DNA of 11,841 bases from Akkermansia muciniphila (lineage in GTDB: Bacteria; Verrucomicrobiota; Verrucomicrobiia; Verrucomicrobiales; V1-33), in contig CALQKQ020000061.1 of the NCBI GenBank assembly GCA_943331195.2, positions 1 through 11,841 of the forward strand, written 5' to 3'. Shown here in pieces: positions 7,220-11,841 of the stretch. Numbering within the stretch: the stretch's first letter is position 1; each line of letters opens with the position of its first letter. The position numbers and the translations under genes are program-made. The notes beneath the pieces were generated by a model. The model was not told the origin of the DNA. It did no database searches and worked only from the letters and a program-made list of their open reading frames with translations.

Positions 7220-10200
7220 TCACTTCCCTAAAGTAAATAAATACTTCAGCAGATCCAGCCGCTGCCCCGGACTCATCCACGCCGTCAGGCCCTCCGGCAT
7301 CAGGCTGCCGCTCTCGTGCCGCTCCGCAATCTCTGATCGCCGCAGCGACTGCACCACCTCCGCCCCAGGTTCGCGCAAGCCCAACGCCGCTTCATCCTCA
7401 CTGACCTTGTAGCCCGTGATCATCCGCCCATCCCGCAGCGTCACCGTGCTCAAGAAATAGCCCTCCTTAATCTGGCGCTGCGGCCAGAGCACCGACTCCG
7501 CAATCAGCTCCGGCGTCATGCCGCGCCCCGCCGCCGTCAAGTTAGGCCCAGTGACCCCGCCCTCCTCGCCCACCCGATGGCACCCGAGGCAAGCCGACAG
7601 CGCCATGCGAAACACCTCTCCGCCGCGCTTCCCATCCCCTTGGGCTTGCGCTTGGGCCACCAACTGACTCACATAGGCCGCGCTATACGGCGGTAGGCTA
7701 TGGGGCTCCACCAGGCCCGCTGCCGGGCGCAGCACCGCGTCCAACCCCGGCTCGCGCCGCCCCGCCTTCGCCAAGGCCTCCAACAGCGCCGCCGCCGCCT
7801 CGCGCGGCAACGCCACTTTGGCCAGAGCCTCCTCCCAAGCCGCCGCGCCCCCCGCGCGCTCCAAGAAAATCCCTTGAAGCTCCCCAAGCAGTTCCCGCTT
7901 CCCGCGCGCCGCCAGCGCCGCTCCCTGCCCCGCCGCCCCCGGCAAATCCAGTGGAGCCAGTGCCCGCAGCGCCGCCATTAACAAGGGCGGCTCGCCCCTG
8001 CCACTAGCCAAGGCCACCAACTCCGGAATCGCCGCCGACCCCGCCAGCGCCGCCAAAGTCTCCACCGCCCCCGCCTCCCCCGCGCCCACTTTGCCCCGCA
8101 CCGCCTCCACAAAATCGACCAATCGAAAAGCCCGAATCAATTGCAAGGCCGCCGTCTGCTCGGAAATCTGCGCCGATTGCAACCAGGCCGGTATCGCCTG
8201 CAGCCACGCCGCAGGCACCGCTAGCCCCGGCAAATCCGCCGCCCGCGCGCTCACCGCCGCCACGATTTCCGGCCCCACCGGACCCGCCTCCACCGCCGCC
8301 GCCACATCCTCCACCGAACCGCCCCGAATCAGCAAGCCGCGCAGCGCCGTGCGCGCCTCCCCTTCCAAACGCCCCCCCGCCAACAGGGCCCGCACCACCG
8401 GACCCAAACCCTCGCCGCCATCGCTTTGCAGCACAAAAGCCAAGTGCCCCGCCTGCCCCCCAAACGTCAGCCGTCCCGCCTCCAGCGCCGGACGCCACAC
8501 CCCCTGCAACGCCTTCACCGTATTGGCCAAAGCATAATCGATAAAGCGGTCCCGCGGGTGATCGAGCACCCGGCAGGCCACCTCCAAAATCCGTTCCCCA
8601 GGAAGATAGCCCGCCGCAATCACCGCCTCCAAACGCACCCGCGGATGCGGGTCCTGCACCGCCGCCGCCAACTGCCCCAAAGCCTCCTCCTCCGCCGCCG
8701 CTCCCACCAGCCCCCGATCCTGCCAATGCTGCCCCCACACCCTCACCGCAAACGCGCGCAGCCGCCCCTCGGGATGGCTCAAACAGCGGCGCAGCAACGC
8801 CTCCCCCATCCGCCCCTGGCTGCACTGCAGCGCCAGCCACTCAAAAAGCCGCTCCGGCGAAGCCTCCCCCGCCACCTCCCGCTCCCCAGGCCCCGCCGCC
8901 CCATCAGCCAACAAACGCCGCGCCCGATCCCGCACCCAGCGCTCCCGCGATCCCAATTGCTCCAGCAACTCCCCCGCATCCATCCGCTCCAAGGCCGGGC
9001 GCGCCGCCAACGCCCGATCCGTCGCCGCCACCCGCCAAATCCGTCCGTGCACCCGATCGCGATTCGGATCCCGATAGCTCGCCTGGTAGTGCCCAATCAC
9101 CGGATTATACCAATCGCACACATACAACGCCCCATCCGGGCCCGCCTGCACCCCCAGCGGACGAAAGGCCCCGTTCGACGAAGTCAGAAGCGGCCCCAGT
9201 TCCTCCGTTTTAAAGCCGCTGCCATCTTCCACTAAGCGATAGAGCAGCACCGAATTCGAAAAATACACCGGCTTGCACAGCGCCCCTTGCAGCTCGGGCG
9301 GGAGGTGACTGCCCTGAAGATATTCCAAGCTCATCCCCTTCACCGGAGAAACCGCTAGGGAACCGATCCCATCATAGCGCGGCGGCGTCGGCCACGTCCC
9401 CAGCCCAGGCGTCGTATAAAATCCTGGGGTGTTGTCCGCCGCGCAGTGAAACACTTGTCCCCAGTCGTCAAAAGTCACCCCCCAACAGTTAGCCCCCGCC
9501 GCCGCGTTGCCAAAAAAGCCCTGCAGCTTCCAGCTCCGCGGGTCAAAACGCCACAGCCCCGCGCGATCAAACCGCACTAATCCATGCGGAGTCTCAATTC
9601 GCGAAAAAATGTGCAGCCCCTGGCTAAACCACAGACAACCATCCGGCCCCCAGCGCAGCGAGTTGATCATCTGGTGCGAATCCCCCGTCCCAAACCCCGA
9701 TAAAATCACCCGTCGCTCATCCGCCACTCCATCCCCATCCTTATCCGCCAAAAAGGCCAACTCGGTACTCTCGCAAACATAAACCCCACCCTTCCCAAAT
9801 TCAATCCCCATGGGCATCGTCAAATGTTCGGCATATTTATGAAAACGGTCCGCCTTGCCATCGCCATCGGTGTCCTCGCATACTAATAGATAGTCTCCCG
9901 GCGCCTGACCCGGTATAAGCTGCGGATAGGACGGCGAACAGGCCGCCCACAGTCGGCCCCGCTCGTCCCAGCGCATCGCCAAAGGCTTCACCAACCCATC
10001 CGCCTCGCTGGCGAAGAGATTGACCGCAAAGCCCGGCCTCACCTGGAACGACTGCCGCTCCTCCTCCGGCGACTGCACCGGCTGCGCCGCCCCCGCCGGC
10101 TCCTCCTCAGTCAACGGTGGCGCCACCGCCGCCCCTCCCCCTTGCGCCACCACGTCGCGGATCGCTTGGTCCGCCAGGCGCAGCCTTGGCTTATACTGCT

Positions 10201-11686
10201 CCAACTCCTGCGCCAAGGCCGGATGCCCCCCTGCCGCCTGCCCAAAGGGCTGCTCCGTGCGATCGCTATAGGCAAAGGCCCAGTTCGTCGCCCGCCAGCA
10301 GTCAAACCACTCCCGATTTTTCCGCACAATCGCCTGCCGCGTCGCCTCATGGCCCTCAAGCGAAATCCCCGGGTGCCCCATCAGGCTCGCCCCCAGCTGC
10401 CGACTCAGCTCCGCCCAACCCGCCGCCGTGGCGTGGATCCCATTGCTCGTCCAGGACTTGCCGCCCGACATCACCGGCGGCTCGATCGCCACAAAGGGCA
10501 ATCCCTGGTCGGCCGCCAACTGCCGCACCACCTCCGTCCATTGCGGCAGGCGCGCCGCCGCCGCCGCCACCGCAGAACCCGCCGGAGCTACCCCCGGCTC
10601 CAGCGGCAGCGGCGCCAAAAGCACCACTCGCGGCGTCACCGCCCGCAGTTCCGCCAGCAATTGAGCATAGGCCGCCCGGAACTCCTCCGGCCCACGGTTG
10701 GCATCCATCGACTCCATCTGGCCAAATCCCAAAACCACACAGGTCGCCCCCATGGCCTCCAATTGCTCCTTCCAGCTCCCAAAATTCAAGTCCCGCCACT
10801 GTTCATACACCGTGTCCCCCTCCCACGCCAAATTGCGAAACCGAGGCCCGCTGCCCGCTGCCGCCCCCACCGTAAGCGCCGTCTCCAACCAGCCCGTCCG
10901 CCCCTCCTGCACCACATTCGTCCCTCCCAAAAAGGCGATCACCTCTCCCGGACGCATCGCAAATGTTCCTCCCACAAACGCTTCCTTCGCCAGATCCGGC
11001 ACCACATCGGCAAAGCGCTGCTGCACCGGCCCCGCTGGGGCCAACCGCTTGCCCCCCGATCCCAACTCCACCATCTCCAAGTCTTTGTACCAAACCTGAG
11101 ACTTCGCTCCCCCATGAATCTGCACCGCGATGATCCCCTTCTGCGGAATCGCAGGATCCGCTTCTGTATAATCAACCGTAAGCACGCCGTTCAGCCAAAG
11201 GCGAATGCGCGACCCCTCCGCGCGAATCCGATACTCATTCCACTCCCCCAGCGGCTTCCTCGCCTTTTCCAGCACGGCCGCCGTCGGCTGCGCCAACATG
11301 GTATTGCGTCGGCTCTCATCGTACAGCGCCCCATCAAATCCCGCCCCCAAATCAGCCTGATACCCCGAAACCTCGTGATTCCCTGGAATCGCCTGCGTGC
11401 GGAACTGCACCCCCCCATTCACAAAACCCTCCGTTCCGATCAACTTCCACTTCAGCGTCAACTCAAAGTCCCCATACTCCCGCGTGCTTCGCAAAAACTC
11501 ATTGCGCGGCTGCATCACCTCCACCCGCCCCGCCGTGAAGGCCCCGTCCTCCACCCGCCACGTCGTCTGGGTGTCCCCCTCCCAACCCCGAAAACTGCCA
11601 TCGCTCAACGGCACCGCCCCGGCTCCACCGCAAAACCCCGCCCAAAAGGCCAAAATACTCAGAGAAATGGAAAAATGTGGGGTCAT
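7220..11686 (-). CDS. Secreted DUF1080 / SGNH-like / dehydrogenase propeller / HEAT / heme c fusion
   Basis: ATG 11686 gives 1488 residues and a signal peptide (cleavage near GAGA24/V). A longer frame from GTG 11752 would bury the signal and is disfavoured. Residues 25-208 are a DUF1080 (3-keto-disaccharide hydrolase) lectin-like fold (FELTLKWKL, GGVQFRTQ, GEWNEYRIRAEG). Residues 245-440 are SGNH-like (FLGGTN, NLAWEGDT, GFGQMES, NGIHATAAGW), but the usual Ser nucleophile position holds Thr256 and the DxxH Asp is Asn415. Residues about 548-890 are a Pirellula/Verrucomicrobium-type 'membrane-bound dehydrogenase' propeller, with acidic loops DTDGDGKAD and DKDGDGVAD and SHQMINSLRWGPDG (His671). 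Residues about 895-1320 are Ala/Leu-rich HEAT-like helices. Residues 1350-1485 are a PVC-type heme c domain with CLGCH at 1366-1370 and likely axial Met1463. The predicted site is the periplasm or cell surface. Sugar oxidation with electron transfer to heme is inferred from the domains; substrate and cofactor are unknown. Confidence 0.92.
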   Translation of the reverse strand: MTPHFSISLSILAFWAGFCGGAGAVPLSDGSFRGWEGDTQTTWRVEDGAFTAGRVEVMQPRNEFLRSTREYGDFELTLKWKLIGTEGFVNGGVQFRTQAIPGNHEVSGYQADLGAGFDGALYDESRRNTMLAQPTAAVLEKARKPLGEWNEYRIRAEGSRIRLWLNGVLTVDYTEADPAIPQKGIIAVQIHGGAKSQVWYKDLEMVELGSGGKRLAPAGPVQQRFADVVPDLAKEAFVGGTFAMRPGEVIAFLGGTNVVQEGRTGWLETALTVGAAAGSGPRFRNLAWEGDTVYEQWRDLNFGSWKEQLEAMGATCVVLGFGQMESMDANRGPEEFRAAYAQLLAELRAVTPRVVLLAPLPLEPGVAPAGSAVAAAAARLPQWTEVVRQLAADQGLPFVAIEPPVMSGGKSWTSNGIHATAAGWAELSRQLGASLMGHPGISLEGHEATRQAIVRKNREWFDCWRATNWAFAYSDRTEQPFGQAAGGHPALAQELEQYKPRLRLADQAIRDVVAQGGGAAVAPPLTEEEPAGAAQPVQSPEEERQSFQVRPGFAVNLFASEADGLVKPLAMRWDERGRLWAACSPSYPQLIPGQAPGDYLLVCEDTDGDGKADRFHKYAEHLTMPMGIEFGKGGVYVCESTELAFLADKDGDGVADERRVILSGFGTGDSHQMINSLRWGPDGCLWFSQGLHIFSRIETPHGLVRFDRAGLWRFDPRSWKLQGFFGNAAAGANCWGVTFDDWGQVFHCAADNTPGFYTTPGLGTWPTPPRYDGIGSLAVSPVKGMSLEYLQGSHLPPELQGALCKPVYFSNSVLLYRLVEDGSGFKTEELGPLLTSSNGAFRPLGVQAGPDGALYVCDWYNPVIGHYQASYRDPNRDRVHGRIWRVAATDRALAARPALERMDAGELLEQLGSRERWVRDRARRLLADGAAGPGEREVAGEASPERLFEWLALQCSQGRMGEALLRRCLSHPEGRLRAFAVRVWGQHWQDRGLVGAAAEEEALGQLAAAVQDPHPRVRLEAVIAAGYLPGERILEVACRVLDHPRDRFIDYALANTVKALQGVWRPALEAGRLTFGGQAGHLAFVLQSDGGEGLGPVVRALLAGGRLEGEARTALRGLLIRGGSVEDVAAAVEAGPVGPEIVAAVSARAADLPGLAVPAAWLQAIPAWLQSAQISEQTAALQLIRAFRLVDFVEAVRGKVGAGEAGAVETLAALAGSAAIPELVALASGRGEPPLLMAALRALAPLDLPGAAGQGAALAARGKRELLGELQGIFLERAGGAAAWEEALAKVALPREAAAALLEALAKAGRREPGLDAVLRPAAGLVEPHSLPPYSAAYVSQLVAQAQAQGDGKRGGEVFRMALSACLGCHRVGEEGGVTGPNLTAAGRGMTPELIAESVLWPQRQIKEGYFLSTVTLRDGRMITGYKVSEDEAALGLREPGAEVVQSLRRSEIAERHESGSLMPEGLTAWMSPGQRLDLLKYLFTLGK
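7577..7591 (-). other. c-type heme attachment motif CLGCH
   Basis: TGC CTC GGG TGC CAT encodes Cys1366-Leu-Gly-Cys1369-His1370 of the fusion protein, the covalent heme c site with His as proximal ligand. SLMPEGL downstream (Met1463) fits the distal ligand of this family. Heme c attachment requires export by the Sec route and the host's cytochrome c maturation machinery, in line with the signal peptide. No maturation gene is in the window. Confidence 0.9.
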
Positions 11687-11762
11687 GAGAAAATCAATTT
11701 GAGGCAGAATGCAGGAAACGCAGCTCCTTGGGAAGTTTGGTCCCCTCGCCACTCAGAAAATT

Positions 11763-11817
11763 CCCCGCCCCCCTTCCCTTCCCTCCCCTGCTCCGACGCC
11801 CCCTCCCCGGTCCCCCC
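11763..11817 (-). promoter_or_regulatory. G-run cluster with G-quadruplex potential upstream of the fusion gene
   Basis: The minus strand has eight runs of three or more G within 55 nt (mirrored as C-runs at 11763, 11768, 11776, 11781, 11785, 11799, 11805 and 11812). The five runs nearest the gene are separated by only 1-2 nt, which satisfies the G3+N1-7 rule. The cluster lies 77-131 nt upstream of ATG 11686 on the coding strand, so it is in the promoter or 5' leader. No clear -35/-10 boxes were found around it. A regulatory role is inference. Confidence 0.4.
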
Positions 11818-11841
11818 TCCACAATCTCCGCTCGCGCTATC

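Noticed and set aside
8004..8840. 278-codon minus-strand open frame
   Set aside because: It is an alternate frame inside the HEAT-like part of the fusion gene. The product is mostly Gly and Ala, an artefact of GCC/GCG-rich codons read out of frame.
8426..9235. 269-codon plus-strand open frame
   Set aside because: Antisense to the fusion gene; Arg/Pro/Gln/His-rich low-complexity product with no recognisable motif.
10117..10875. 252-codon plus-strand open frame
   Set aside because: Antisense to the SGNH-like region; Pro/Ala/Ser-rich product caused by codon bias of the real gene.
1..11841. CRISPR array, tRNA, insertion sequence or phage genes
   Set aside because: No regularly spaced direct repeats, cloverleaf-like segments, transposase or integrase frames, or terminal inverted repeats were seen.

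Overview
The window looks like a GC-rich (by eye above 60%) chromosomal segment from a Verrucomicrobiota bacterium. Three features point there: a Pirellula/Verrucomicrobium-type dehydrogenase propeller fused to a PVC-type heme c domain, a PEP-CTERM surface protein, and a C-terminal 'DxDxDG...EFALGGDP' module followed by a 'V-S-DL-x-W' domain that is common in verrucomicrobial secreted proteins. This placement rests on domain style; no rRNA or other marker gene is present.

All four genes lie on the minus strand, so the reading order is right to left. (1) 11686-7220 encodes a 1488-residue secreted fusion: DUF1080/3-keto-disaccharide hydrolase fold, SGNH-like domain with altered catalytic positions, dehydrogenase-type beta-propeller, HEAT-like helical region, and a c-type heme domain with CLGCH. 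(2) After 194 bp, 7025-2811 encodes a 1404-residue secreted multidomain protein: three Calx-beta-like repeats, two homologous beta-propellers, a DUF11-like domain between them, an Ig-like domain, a Ca-binding-type motif and a C-terminal beta domain. (3) After 209 bp that include an AT-rich patch, 2601-1879 encodes a 240-residue PEP-CTERM protein. (4) Its stop overlaps, as ATGA, the start of a large gene that runs leftward from 1882 out of the window. The visible 627 codons hold a signal peptide, a PKD domain, a carboxypeptidase-regulatory-like domain and further beta-rich sequence.

All four products carry plausible Sec signal peptides and belong to the cell envelope or exterior. Gene 1 suggests carbohydrate oxidation linked to heme c electron transfer. 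Genes 3 and 4 form a translationally coupled pair. None of the four starts has a clear Shine-Dalgarno sequence. I see no tRNA, rRNA, insertion sequence, CRISPR array, convincing intrinsic terminator, or gene-free stretch over 300 bp. The most interesting points are the five-part oxidoreductase/hydrolase fusion, the ATGA-coupled PEP-CTERM pair, the duplicated propellers, and a tentative sigma-54-like element before the PEP-CTERM gene.
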